In this document: positions 33,634-45,480 of the stretch, piece by piece | Layout: each line of letters begins with the position of its first letter | How positions within the stretch are numbered: position 1 is the stretch's first letter | NCBI GenBank assembly: GCA_963931925.1 | Contig: OZ007582.1 | Location: forward strand, 38,006,617 to 38,070,616 | Reading direction: 5' to 3' | Origin: Onchidella celtica | Taxonomy: Eukaryota; Mollusca; Gastropoda; Systellommatophora; Onchidiidae | Length of the DNA stretch: 64,000 bases | Program-made: the position numbers and the translations under genes | The notes under the pieces: model-generated | Seen by the model: only the letters and a program-made list of their open reading frames with translations | What the model was told of the DNA's origin: nothing | Database searches by the model: none

Positions 33634-33641
33634 AATGTCTT
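33494..33641 (-). CDS. Receptor B, signal-peptide exon (148 bases)
   Basis: Acceptor CTTATTTCACAG precedes 33641; ATG at 33633 begins MKTFSATLVMVLLTVETCGT; donor GTTTGT follows 33494. The coding part differs from A at few positions (Glu versus Gly near the cleavage site, GQW versus GQL, Arg versus Trp at the junction). Confidence 0.87.
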
Positions 33642-34472
33642 CTGTGAAATAAGGAAATTATTATATATAAAATAACCATAATTGTAAAGGAAGTAAGGCC
33701 TCTAATGTAATCATGAAAGGTTTTTATTTTACCGCTGAGTCATAAATTCTACAAAATATCATACCATGCATAGAAAGCCGTAACGTTGACATGGACATAT
33801 TTTACAAGGTCTTGAAATTCGCTGGAATTTTAATACTTTAACTGATTGTGAGCCACAACTGAGTTAAACAAGAAAGTTCTGATATTCTGAGCCGGAAAAA
33901 AAGGAGACACATTTGCTTCGAGTAGAGTTGAAAAGTATAACAGGAAATTTTCGTTTTGTGCCTCAATTTACACGTTGTAATTAAAAATTCAACTTTAAAA
34001 GTCACATTCCGTGTATTCCCCGAGTCGGCGGGCCGACTAGAATATAACACCAAATTCATTAGAACTGTGCAATCTGAATTCTGAATACATTACACCATCT
34101 CTGTAGCAGCTATTTTATAGTATTTTTATCTAAGAAAAAAGCGTAACATTAGTTTGTCAATATCTTTGTCAACTGAATAATACAATCATCTAAAGGGAAT
34201 GGATATCCCAAGTCAAAAAAAACAACAACCTGTATATCTACAAGTAATATTATCAAACATTTAGAGTGTCCAAAATTGCCAAAGACTTTACTTCAATGTG
34301 GACATGAAACTTTGAAAGTTAAGTCCTTCATGTACATTACTTTACCGATAAGCTGCCAGTTTATAAAACAAAGAACACTCGTAGGAAGAATTGACATTGA
34401 ATGTGAGTGGCAGAAAAAACAAAACAAAACAAAGGATTGGGGGGGGGGGGGGAGGGGGGTGGGGTAGGGGAA

Positions 34473-34665
34473 GATGAAGTAAGGTTGTATAATGCAAAGC
34501 CCCAGATTAGATATAAACAAATAAAGTAACCACCACACAATAAAACACAAAAACAACTGAAAATCTTTATGTAATGTTTATGTCTAACGCGGAACTTTAC
34601 AACATGCAACCGTTAGCAAAATTTAAACTTTGCTCCAAGCCTTACTGCAAATACACAGATTTCAG
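34473..34665. mobile_element. Diverged hairpin-family element in the receptor B 5' intron
   Basis: Paralogous to 13782-13970, next to a longer G-run (34440-34455). Not a new insertion. Confidence 0.7.
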
Positions 34666-34846
34666 TTTTTTCTGTTCATTTTTTTCGTTTAGATATTGAA
34701 AGTGGTGGGAACCTTTTATTAAAGGAAACATGATGGACCTGACATTTGTTACCCTGTCTAAGCTCGGTTTCACTTGTCCAACGCATCCACACAGAAAATG
34801 ATGACATAAAAAGGTCAGCAAATAACATGAAAATCTTTACTCTTAC

Positions 34847-34920
34847 CTGAAAGGTTTAAAAACATTTTGTCTCCTGGGAGCCAGATGAAATGAACCATCT
34901 GATCTGGTTGTACACAGGTC
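34847..34920 (-). other. Receptor B, predicted 5' exon
   Basis: Same short open stretch (MVHFIWLPGDKMFLNLS) and donor (TTTCAG|GTAAGAG at 34847/34846) as in gene A, in frame with MKTF after splicing to 33641. The transcription start is not visible; a TTACGTAA palindrome lies upstream at 34943-34950. Confidence 0.55.
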
Positions 34921-35377
34921 ACTGACAGCCAAGATCACACGATTACGTAAACTCCGAGTGACGATTGTCAGATGCAATTAAGGTAATGAAAGTGTAGAAA
35001 CAGTAATTGTATTAATGGCACTGCCAAAGTTCCTCCAATTTTACAATATTCTTGTCTTTCTACGCTGAGGCAACAGGACTAAATGAGGCCCAGTGTCGTT
35101 CAAACTGCTTTTGAACGTTTGGGACAATGGGCTGAGTCAGCTCTAAGGCACAATAGAAGTTGTCGAATAAAGGGAAACGAAACAGGACGAGTAAAGAAGC
35201 CACCGAACATTTAAAGGTTCGTGCCACTATGAATATTTTGTGCAATTTGTGATTCATGGGTATGGGACCGTCAAACTCCGGCACATTTTTAAACTAAATT
35301 AGAGGGATTCAAAATAATATCTTAAAACGCGTGAATCACTGATTTTTATTGCATTGGTCACAACTTGCCAGTTAAAT

Positions 35378-35515
35378 GAGAGAGAAAGAGAGAGAGAGGA
35401 AGAGGAAAGAGAGAGAGAGATAGAGAGGAAGAGGAGAGAGAGAAAGAGAGAGAGAGAGAGAGGGGGGGGGAGAGGGAAAGAGAGAGAGAGGAAGAGGAGA
35501 GAGAGAGAAAGAGTC
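35378..35515. repeat. GA-rich microsatellite
   Basis: Shorter paralogue of 14817-15060, with a small G-run in the middle. The size difference shows how quickly this tract changes. Confidence 0.95.
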
Positions 35516-36639
35516 ATTATACTCTGAAATGGCACATCATGGCACAATTTTCTGTCTTATTGTGCTTCAGAATGTTCTAATTTGAAGAATATAGTTATCA
35601 ATTACCAGAAAAATTCAATCCAACGGTTTCCGAGCTATCACTGTTTCAGGTTGTGGCCTCGCACTACATGCTCCAGTATCCATCATGTTTATAACTGCGT
35701 TATGTCAGAACTACTTTGCATAGATTAACTCAGAATGTAATAACTTTTTACTTGAAATCAGCGGTTCTCAACGCGGGCAATTTAATTTCCAAGGGAGAAT
35801 AAAGTAGAAAAGGAGTCAAGGGGGCCAAAACAGGAATGGTGGACTTTGGGGAAGGGGCCGCAACTACATGGCGGCCAACAGCATGTTCAACAGCATGGGT
35901 AGATAGGTTTTAAGAACAGAAAAGGTCTATTATTTGGGTGTATTTGATAAAGAATGTTTTCTGTTTTATAATGAATAATCAACACGTCTATTGTCATTAA
36001 CAAAGCTTTGAAAAAGTTAACTTCATAATTTCTGTGTAGTCTGTGTCTCCCACTACCCAGTCCGGTGATTAGCTGGATCTCCATCTTTCTGGCTGAGGGG
36101 ACACAGCCCAGCTTTCGTCAGCCTTCATTTGATGGGAAAAAATTGCAAGAAAGTAAGAATCAACATATTTATTTATTTATAAGTATAAAAGAAACTATAT
36201 TTTCAGTTTAAACTCACAATTTACCATAAAACAGACCATACAACAAAGATTTATGTATATTCTTCCTTATTAAAAAAGAAATTCAATTCTCTATGTAAAA
36301 CACGTGGTGATAACAGAGATTAAGATAAAACACAAAGGCAAGAAAATCATCACAATGACTGTCATAATGTTTTTGAAGAAAAACATGAAACGTCCATCTT
36401 TGAGTTTAAGTTTTAAGTGTCGGCACGATAACGGCCACTTTGTGCCTCTCTCGGTTTTTTAGCTCTCTCTCTTAGGGCTAGCTTTCAGCCCTCAGAATCC
36501 TATAGGTAAGATCAGATAAAAGTGAAATTAAAGATCAAAGCGGAAAAAGGCCCGTATTAAAAATCTAATGGGAAAAGGCCCGTGCTGAAAAGTATGTTTA
36601 TGAATTTTGTAAATATGATAAAAATTCTGTTGAATCGAC
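35516..36639. other. Duplicated intergenic DNA, no gene seen
   Basis: Matches 15061-16249 except for a B-specific part around 35655-35880 that contains GCGGTTCTCAACGCGGGC, which resembles a hAT-MITE end. No exon recognised. Confidence 0.5.
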
Positions 36640-37215
36640 TTGTAGAGCCTAGAGTTTGGCAATGACAAGATGCGCTGCGGGCACGTCAGAAAACCATTCT
36701 TTCATGGAACCGCAGGCACAGTGTCTTCTTCGGATATGCACGGAGTCTACACATTCAGTTAAAATGTGTTTTATTGATAGTTGGCTGTTGCATGCCCCAC
36801 ATTCAGGGGGATTCGCCCCCCCCCCCATGCAAAAACAGTGTGTGAGGTGGGTATGACCCAGACGGAGTCTATTAAGGCCAATTTCATCTCTCCGATTTTC
36901 TTGAGGAGCATGAGTTCTGTGTCCAAGTTGATCTTGGACAGAGTGTAGTTTATTTGATGTTTGTTGATCCCATTTCTCCTGCCATCTCGATTTTAATGAA
37001 GTTATTAATAGCGGGTTTCAAGTCAATGTGTGGTATTTTTAGGTGTTGTGGTGGACGTTTCAATGTTTCCAAATTTGATATGTAAGTCACAAAACATCTT
37101 ACAGTAATAGTAAATAATGTTTCTTTCCACAATAATGGTGATTGTAGAATTAGAAGCAATCCGACTTGCGAAATTCGGTAATAAATTTTCGCCATGATGA
37201 AATCACGCAAGTCGG
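36640..37215 (-). pseudogene. Relic of an RNase-H-type LINE, C-terminal part
   Basis: Paralogue of 16250-16660. Read on the minus strand in broken frames it gives LKIPHIDLKPAINNF, a GHTHLTHTVFA-like segment, then ECGACNSQLSIKHILTECVD and SMKEWFSDVPAAHLV, the knuckle and tail region of I-like LINEs. A C-run at 36818-36829 interrupts it. The A copy lacks about 90 bases here, a deletion in A because B keeps the expected order of motifs. Confidence 0.75.
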
Positions 37216-37383
37216 CTATGCCCTATGCCCCACTTGCGAGTTTTCAACACAGCTTTTTTTTTTGGGGCCTAGCCTCTGACTTGTGTGGTTTGGTGGAGAG
37301 CTGATTAGTTCATAACAACTGGGAGGATTTCCTTTGTTTTCTCCTTTTTCTCAAAGCCATCATCTATATCCCCACTCACATTT

Positions 37384-37645
37384 GGAGCGTTATTTCCAAA
37401 ACTGGATGTCAAATTCTGCATCAGTTATGGCCCCTTTCAGAGGTCATTCAACATGAGTGTAAGACTATGTGTACGTGTTCAGTTAATACGGGCAACGTCC
37501 CATATATCTATCTCGTAATGAAGACAGGACATAGCAAGTATTAACCGAACACTTACATCACGTCTTACACACATTTTGAATAGCTACCTCAAAGGGGCCA
37601 TAATTGATGCAAAATTTGACTTGCCCTGTTTTGGAAAATGCTGTT
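37384..37645. mobile_element. Fold-back element, copy in unit B
   Basis: Paralogue of 16878-17141. Arms share CAAAACTGG, GGCCCCTTT and CATTCAAMATGAGTG-like blocks and have lost pairing relative to copy A. Confidence 0.75.
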
Positions 37646-37777
37646 CAACTGACCCTTGACCCTAGACAGAATTTCTCATGTGATACCTGCCCTACTCCCC
37701 AGTGTAACCCGGTATACTATTTGAATCGTCTTGTTCATTCTCTGACAGCACTCTGTCTGTCTTCTGACCATCTAGTG

Positions 37778-38004
37778 CAGGGGTCACCAAACATTTTTCA
37801 CAGAGGGCCGGATAACTGACAGACTTACAAGCGCGGGCCACAGGCCTGGCTTTTAACCCTCACTTGTATTGAGGAATCTTGCTTTGAGGAGGCTTGTTCA
37901 TCCCGTAGCTCTAGATATCTCTGGTTTTATCAAATAAAATCAAGTACCATGGCGGGCTGGATGAACTGACGTCGTGGGCCGGATCCGAGGTTTGGTGACC
38001 CCTG
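37778..38004. mobile_element. hAT-like MITE with perfect 8-bp target duplication
   Basis: A 227-bp element with 15-16-bp inverted ends (CAGGGGTCACCAAAC) and flanks ATCTAGTG at 37770-37777 and 38005-38012. Copy A has the unoccupied site ATCTCGTG at 17254-17261. The interior is GC-rich with GGGCCGGAT-type blocks; no transposase. It inserted after the A/B duplication. Confidence 0.95.
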
Positions 38005-38736
38005 ATCTAGTGCAATATTTGTCAACTTTTTTTGTTTTTGTTTGCCCCACGCCCCATTTCAATTTTTTAAAAAGACATCCGCCCCACTATGATCAGACAA
38101 ATGTACAAAATGATTCAAAACGGTATTCATAATTCAGCGTGTATACACTCAGAAGAAGGTTTAGTTAAATTCTATAAGTTTATCTACATCTGTTAAGACT
38201 GATGTTTAATCTGAGTTAAACAAGGATAGAACTTATACGACATAAACAAATAAACGTTTATCTATACAGCAAGGACTACTATTTCACAGGACGCGCACGG
38301 CCGATCTTCTGACTTGGCTAGCGAAGGCCATTGCATTGACCCAGTTTCTGATGAATAGTCTATTTTTAGACCGAACGTAATAGTGCGCTTTAGCGTAGTA
38401 ATCTAGACTAATAAGATGCGATGAAGTTTATGTCTGTTAAGTAAGTAAACACATTTTCCAACGATTTGTTGGCATTGATTTACTTAGTGAATATCCAACA
38501 CGCCAAAACTTTTATTTTTAGGCCTAGATCTAGTGCAGAAAGCTTGCACTCTTTTTCTCCCGGATGTTTACGTTACGGGAACAAGTGCTTTGGTTGTGTG
38601 GGAAAATATAAACATTGAAACAGACATGTGAAACAATGTGATATTGGGGGGTAGGATCGAGTAGTTCTTGGAAATTGGATTTTTCTCATATTTTCAAGTC
38701 CCTGGTCCTATTGGGGGGTAGGATCGGGTACCTAGT

Positions 38737-38985
38737 CTTCTCGGATAAGGACGAAAAAATTCGGAGGGCCCGTGTGCACGTTGCGCACGTTAAAGATACC
38801 TTGGCAGTTGGAAATCGTAAAGAGCAGGCCGAAAGGCCGCTGCCCGCGCAAAATTGAAATTAATAGATTAAAATTTATCCATATCATCTCCCCCCCCCCC
38901 CCCCGCCAGAACAAGAAATAATAAAACAAGTAAAGTGAGGTGTAAATGCCAAGGGCAGCGAACCTCCTAAAATAAAGACCTCAAA
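38737..38985 (+). repeat. SINE-like interspersed repeat inside the P element
   Basis: Shares CGGAGGGCCCGTGTGCACGT, GTTAAAGATAC and a GTGTAAATGCCAAGG block with 60078-60270. The GTCCCGTGTGCA/CACTTTGCGCAC style of sequence is common in molluscan interspersed repeats. A C-run lies at about 38889-38903. Confidence 0.65.
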
Positions 38986-39048
38986 TCATGAAACAATGTG
39001 ATACTGGTGGATATTTTTTGCAAGTTGTGGGATTTATATTCTTTCAAA

Positions 39049-40783
39049 ATGCCAAACAAGTGTGGTGTTGTGAACTGCAAAGGCAACTACAACGAATCTA
39101 ACAAATGCCGTGTGTTTAAACTACCTAAAGACGAACAAGAAAACAGAAATGGTAGAACGTTCTCCCCCCCCCCCCCCCCACGTGAAGATTTCGTTGTCGA
39201 CCCAACAAAATTTTTTATATATGTGAGAGACATTGGCCAGCGGATACACCTATGGTCAAGGTACCAGGTGGACATACTCGGCCTGTGTTGCCACCAAGTA
39301 TTTTTAATGTTCCTTCTTCTTGTTTGCCAACACCAAAACCAGCACCACGCGAGCCTAAAGCTGAGGATCAACAGCTGAACTATTTCATCAAGAAAGACAG
39401 AATCACTTCGTTTTCTGAGTTTTCTCCTGACAAAGAGTTGTTAAAAAAGTTTGAAAATCTTCTCATATCTCGCCCAGAAGACAAATTTGTGTGTATTTTC
39501 ATGGTGAAAGATTACAGAGAGAGTTTTTTGTCAATAATTGTTCACAACAAATCTACTTTGTGTTCACCTCTTACTCTTTCTGCTTTCAAGAATGGGATTA
39601 ACGTGCCTTTGGGTAAAATCTTAAGTCCAAACACTGGTCTGTCATCCTACACACAATTCTTTGAGGCTGTGCACTCAGCTATTAACTATGACCTTCCTGT
39701 GGATGGTGTTGTTAAAAAAGTGGCAACGACTCTTCAACAAGTTCAAGCCTAAGAGTCGCTTGAAGCTGCCAAAGGCAAGAAACTCAAATTTCTTACAAGA
39801 CAGCTTCAACTCATATATATGACAAGGCATTCTCGGTGGCAGATTACTGCTTTGCATTTGAATCTTTCCCTCACTGTAATTACCATCAACGGCGTGACTT
39901 TCTTGTTCTCCCAAGTAGACGAAAGCTGCAGTCTATGATCTCTTCTACAGATGTTGACCAAGTACCGGGGAAAACATTTCAGAAAGCAAAGAATGCTCAG
40001 CAGAAACATTGTTTTTTGTTAGTCGATGAAGTGAAAATTCGCCAAAGAGTCGCCTTTTCAGGGGGTGTTCTCAATGGCATGTCAAAAAATGACCCAGACT
40101 CCAAGGCAAGCTTTATGTTATGTGTCATGATGAAATGTTTGCATGGTAGACCTAGTGTTATGGTATCTGTTACCCCTGTTCACAACCTAACAGCTGCCTA
40201 CCAATTCACTGTTGTCAAGAAAGCTGCTGCTTTTGTTGAGAAGACAGGTGGGATTGTTTTAGGGTCCATGACTGACAATCATAAAATCAATCAGCAATAC
40301 TGCAAATTATTCACAAGAAGAACTGACTTTGAGACTGTACATCCTTTGAATGATCAGCGAGCTTGGTATTTGTTGTACGATTCAGTTCACTTGCTGAAGC
40401 GTTTATTGTCAAGCGAAGTAAAAGACTTCATCCAAGAAGTTTCAAGGGGTTGTTTGACTGTCCCACATGTGTGCACATATGAGTCCGTAAGGACTGGTTT
40501 GTGCTTTGTGAAGAAATCCAAACATAAAGCATGCTGCCGTCAAAGACTTGTCAACATTCTTCTCACCATGAACACCTACTATGGTTTTGGATTATTTTCT
40601 AAACATCTGCTGCGACGCATGGGATTCATAATTTGGAAAAGGACCATCAAAGAAATTCAGCTCTGTACCAGACCTCCATCAAGAAGGCACGGCTCGCTGA
40701 CTAATTTGGGCTGCAACATACAGAGGAACCATTGCTATAAGACTACAGAAATGGTCCTGATTCATGGAATGGGCTATAATTAA
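39049..40783 (+). pseudogene. THAP/P-element-like transposase, broken
   Basis: Starts MPNKCGVVNCKGNY, a THAP C2CH zinc-finger start, then VFKLPKDEQE. A frame change near 39228 leads to HWPADTP...GGHTRPVLPPSIF; where THAP domains have Cys before xxHW this copy has Tyr. The catalytic core follows: a helical segment, a stop codon near 39750, another frame change near 39835, then RRDFLVLPSRRKLQ, LLVDEVKIR and GSMTDNHKIN, which include the first two acidic residues of the P-type RNase H fold. The last part of the catalytic domain is missing. P-element transposases use these residues to cut at the inverted repeats; this copy cannot. Confidence 0.9.
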
Positions 40784-41866
40784 GGTGGTTAAAAAAAATC
40801 CAATAGAAAAGGTTGATTTCAAGGTCAAATTGCATGTCTTATTACATACTGAGGTCTTATGCCAGAGGTTCTACTGTATGGTATCGTCATTAACTGTGGT
40901 AAAACTGCTTTATTTAATGAGATTATGTTTGGATGCAACATTGGTTACAATTGGTTAGTCTTAGGTGTCATAATAAGGCTGTAGGTGTCAATAATCAAAT
41001 GGCCTTCGCTAGCTAAGTCAGAAGATCGGCCGTGCGCGTCCTGTGATATAGTAGTCCTCGCTATACAGTTAAGTTAAAATACGCTATGAAATTAAGATTC
41101 CTGTGAAAAATCCCCACTCCACATTCTGAAGTCTCACGCCCCACTAAAATATTACTACACCCCACCAAGAGAAACATTGTTCTAGTGTATCCAGGTCAAT
41201 GATCCGTATGAGTAATGGCATTTCTTGACGTCACACGATAACTTTCTGCCACAAGCTTGCTTCTTTTCTCAACAAACCAGGAAATATTTGTGATTTAATA
41301 TGTCCAGGCCAGATGTTCGATATCTGTTCCTTTCCCTCTGGTTGTGTGTTTTCCAGACATTTAGCAGCGGTTCCTCCTTTCTGTCATTCCATCTTTTGTC
41401 ATTTTCTTTTTGAGACTCCAACCCAGAGTTCCTGGTGTCTGTGCCAATTGATTATCCATTGTTCAATGTTATTTGTATATGCACTCATTCCTTCCTGAGA
41501 AGTATCTCTCCTTTCTCTCCCTCTTTCTCTCTATTTTTCTCTCTCTTTCTGTCTGTTTCTTTCTTTTATTTTCTGTCTACTTCCTGGAGGAAAAAATGTA
41601 TTCCCTTAACGTGTTTTCTTTGTCTTATTTTCCACGGAAGTGACTTTTTCCTCTCTTGTATTTCGCTCTCTCTCATTTTCTCTTTTAAGAAGAATTCCTC
41701 ATCTCAAGCTTCCTGCATTCGTTTCTTTGTGGTTGAACATCCACTTTCATTCCGACCAGAAAACACTCTCTCCCCCTCTCGTTTACTTTCAGACTACTTG
41801 CCGGGTGGGGAGGATTCATCCTCATTTTCTTTCTTCGTCTACCTGCTCCCCCACCTCCAGAGAACT

Positions 41867-42676
41867 GTGCACTCACGCCTTTTGACAGTGCTTACAATCA
41901 CGGAAACAAAGACAAAACTACACACTCTTTCGTGTTCCCCGTTCAATACTTGCACGAGCCAAGGTTACCCCTGTGAAATTAAAAAAAAAAAATAAATATT
42001 GTTTTGCTTCATCCAAGACCCCATTTCAACTTAAAACCAAGGAAAATGTCAGTTTCGTGCGTGGTAGGCCTACGTGTGAATATCTTGATAAGCTTGATAA
42101 GTTGTCCCCTTAGAATGACCAGGTTCTAACTCCCTTCCGTCAACTGTTAAGAAATCGAGGATTGGAGTTTCATGTGGTCATAGATTTTAGAGCAAAGAAT
42201 TGTTTGGTGTTTTTTTTTTTCTTTTTAGTAACACTTACAAATTACACACCGAATCTGCCTGATACTTTGACACACACAAGCGAAGGCATGTAGAAGTAGT
42301 GTGTAGTGTATAACTCAGTTTAGCCGAAAAGTGGAGATAGAACCTTGACATTCTAAGGTGACGAAGTGCTGCAACAGATTTTAAACAAAATTTAATGTCT
42401 AAGTGTGCATTTGTTTTATCTTTTCTACATACTAAATGATCTCCAGTTTTGTCAGCAAATGCAGATCGGACAAACAAGAACTGAGGTCGAGACATCTCAA
42501 ACTGAGAACTTCTTTTTAAGGTTCTGGCACCAGAGCTAACTCGTATACTCTACTGGCCAAGAATGAATTTCATACATGTACACAGATTTCAAACTAAGAA
42601 ATTAGATCAACGTTTCTGCAAGTTCTCGCACAAGACCTCACTCATGTTATAATCTACTGACCAAACGTGTTCAACA
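41867..42676. other. Right flank of unit B; short repeat at 42370-42500
   Basis: No exon recognised. The block near 42370-42500 (TTCTACATACTAAATGATCT, then GATCGGACAAACAAGAACTG) recurs in the same orientation at 52850-52975, so it is an interspersed repeat. Confidence 0.55.
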
Positions 42677-43402
42677 GACCCATCTTAACTTATGGCACAC
42701 TGGCCCATCTTAACTTATGGCACACTGACCCATCTTAACTTATGGCACACTGACCCATCTTAACTTATGGCACATTGATCCATCTTAACTTATAGCACAC
42801 TAACCCATCTTAACTTATGGCACACTGGCTCATCTTAACTTATGGCACACTGGCCCATCTTAACTTATGGCACACTGACCCATCTTAACTTATGGCACAC
42901 TGACCCATCTTAACTTATGGCACACTGACCCATCTTAACTTATGGCACACTGACCCATCTTAACTTATGGCACACTGACCCATCTTAACGTATGGCACAC
43001 TGACCCATCTTAACTTATGGCACACTGACCCATCTTAACTTATGGCACACTGACCCATCTTAACTTATGGCACACTGACCCATCTTAACTTATGGCACAC
43101 TGACCCATCTTAACTTATGGCACACTGACCCATCTTAACGTATGGCACACTGACCCATCTTAACTTATGGCACACTGACCCATCTTAACTTATGGCACAC
43201 TGACCCATCTTAACTTATGGCACACTGACCCATCTTAACTTATGGCACACTGACCCATCTTAACTTATGGCACACTGACCCATCTTAACTTATGGCACAC
43301 TGACCCATCTTAACTTATGGCACACTGACCCATCTTAACGTATGGCACACTGACCCATCTTAACGTATGGCACACTGACCCATCTTAACGTATGGCACAT
43401 TG
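42677..43402. repeat. 25-bp satellite, about 29 copies
   Basis: Tandem CCCATCTTAACTTATGGCAC plus ACTGA. Edge monomers (left: GGCCC, TTGATCC, TATAG; right: AACG) are more diverged than central ones, as expected for homogenisation by unequal exchange. Confidence 0.97.
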
Positions 43403-44253
43403 GATGTAAACGCAGAGGGTCATGAGGGTTTAGAGGTCCTCGTGCATGCAAATTTACATTGGTTTTTGAAGCGTTGAAGAAAACCCTTATATTTTGCCTA
43501 AGGCCCATTTAAGAAGACCCTGATGTTCATATTTTATTCTCAATTTTACTAAAAAACTGGATCTACTTTTTTTTCGTATATTTACTATCATTTTACAAGC
43601 TCTGACACTAGAGCTTACTCATATGGTAATCAATTAAACTTTGTTTATTTTTATCGTTGACAATTTGTATTACATCATAATAATATATAATTATTATTAT
43701 TATAAGGAAAGGGTTGTTGTCACGAGTAGATAGCTGTTCTCGATGAGTAAACAAGTCATGACCTCGCATTATATTTTAATCCCTATCTACTTGTGACAGT
43801 TGTTACTCGAAAAGCCCCTGTCAGTATGGGAGACAGTGCGGCAACAGAGGGCAGGGGAAGTAAATCTATAACTGTCCTTTGCAGATTCCATATATTTTTT
43901 TATTACTCCCCCTTAGTACTGTCGCACTGGAAAGCACGGTAACTCAACACCAAAAACAGGTTTTCTGAGGTGCGAACACTATTCTGTTTTCTTTCGCATT
44001 ACTTCGGGTCAGTGCATATTTGTTGTTGTTGTTGTCGTTATTTGATTGCATCATGCCACATTTAATTCTCAGAATGCGAAAGCTGAAGACCAGCCCAAAT
44101 GAAGATAAGGAAAAAATCCCTACCACCACCATTACCTACAACCACTACTAAAACCACCATATTTATTAGGACCCTTGAAAATATTTAATACGCTACACCT
44201 TCATCACCTCCAAGACGCCAAAATAATAATAATGCAAAAAGAAAAGACAAAAG
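43403..44253. other. Intergenic; 81-bp fold-back at 43718-43798
   Basis: No exon recognised. At 43718-43798 an 81-base segment has 16-bp inverted ends (TGTCACGAGTAGATAG) and 5-bp direct repeats GTTGT on both sides (43713-43717, 43799-43803). Confidence 0.6.
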
Positions 44254-44607
44254 GATAGATGGATGGATGATTGGATGGATGGATGGATGGATGGATCGAT
44301 GCCCGGACGGACGGACGGATGGATGGATGGGTAGATGGATGGATAGATTTTGCGGAGAGAGAGAGGAAGAGAGACAGACGCACAAACAGAATGACAGACA
44401 AAGAGAGACAGAGAGAGCTGAATCAAAGGAGACACACACACACACACACTCTCAGACAGACAGATAAGGAAAGAGGGAAATGAAAGAAGAGATAGGGGGA
44501 GAGCAGGTCAGAATATGCCCGAAGAGAAAGAGAGACAGACAGACAGACAGACAGGCACACAGACAAAGAGAAGGGAATCAAAGGAATATCTCCGGTCTAG
44601 ATGTGAC

Positions 44608-44649
<42 letters not shown>

Positions 44650-45160
44650 CAGGCCGCGAGAGAAACGTTGCACGGTATAGTTTGTCGTGCACGGTAAGCA
44701 GTGTCACTGGCATTAGGCCTACTGGCAAATATAGAGGAGACAACAATACTGTTAATGAAACACCGTACGTTTGAAACATTCACTTCAGCTGTCAGATCCT
44801 TGAATTCGATGGGCAGAATCGATGTTGATAATGTGATGAGATTTCGGAATGTAGAAACTGAAATGGAATCAGCTGTGCCCTCATGACAAAATTGGCCGGA
44901 TACACAGAGAGGCAACCTATCTGGTTCATCTGTCGTCGGTACTTCAGGCACGCGTGTCAGCGAAAGCTTAATATAAACAAGAAAACCGGGTGTTGAAAGA
45001 ACTGTCAATGAAATTATTATGCATGTACTTTTAGCATAGTCTAACTCGTAGTTTCACTTACATTACATAGTTAACTGGCACTCCTCAATACCACAGCCCC
45101 ATGTCAAAACCGCCTCTCTCTCTCTTTCTTTCTCTCTCTCTCTGTCTGACTGTCTGTCTG

Positions 45161-45191
<31 letters not shown>

Positions 45192-45254
45192 GTCTGTCTT
45201 TCTCTCTCTATGTGTCTTTCTTTCTCTCCCTCTCTCTCTCTGTCTTTCTCTCTC

Positions 45255-45291
<37 letters not shown>

Positions 45292-45415
45292 TTCGCTCTC
45301 TCTCTCTCTCTGTGTCTTTCTCGCTCTCTTTCACGTCCAAACACGCAGTCTCACATGCACTGTCTCCCTTCTTCTCTATCTCTTTCATACATTTATATCC
45401 TTTCTCTTACTTTCT

Positions 45416-45456
<41 letters not shown>

Positions 45457-45480
45457 TTGCCTGTTTGTCTGTCTCTATCT
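44254..45480. repeat. Microsatellite cluster
   Basis: GGAT units (44254-44345), GA/GACA tracts (44355-44470, 44525-44560, 44612-44648), a short CA run (44432-44450) and long TC/TCTG tracts (45113-45320, 45420-45455). The unique stretch 44650-45060 holds an open frame on the minus strand but no recognisable protein. Confidence 0.95.

Larger units (their letters stand above)
38270..41060 (+). mobile_element. P-superfamily DNA transposon
   Basis: A 2791-bp element with 63-bp terminal inverted repeats (38270-38332 and 40998-41060; three mismatches) and an 8-bp target duplication CTATACAG (38262-38269, 41061-41068), the size known for P elements. It encodes a broken THAP-domain transposase (39049-40783). 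The paralogous empty site CTATATAG is at 17505-17512. A SINE-like insertion (38737-38985) sits in its 5' part. Confidence 0.95.
31953..41866. repeat. Segmental duplication, copy B
   Basis: Colinear with 11550-18271. Without its two private insertions (227 and 2791 bp) it is about 6.9 kb, close to copy A. Homology ends on the right at the CAGAGAACTG block near 41866. Confidence 0.9.
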
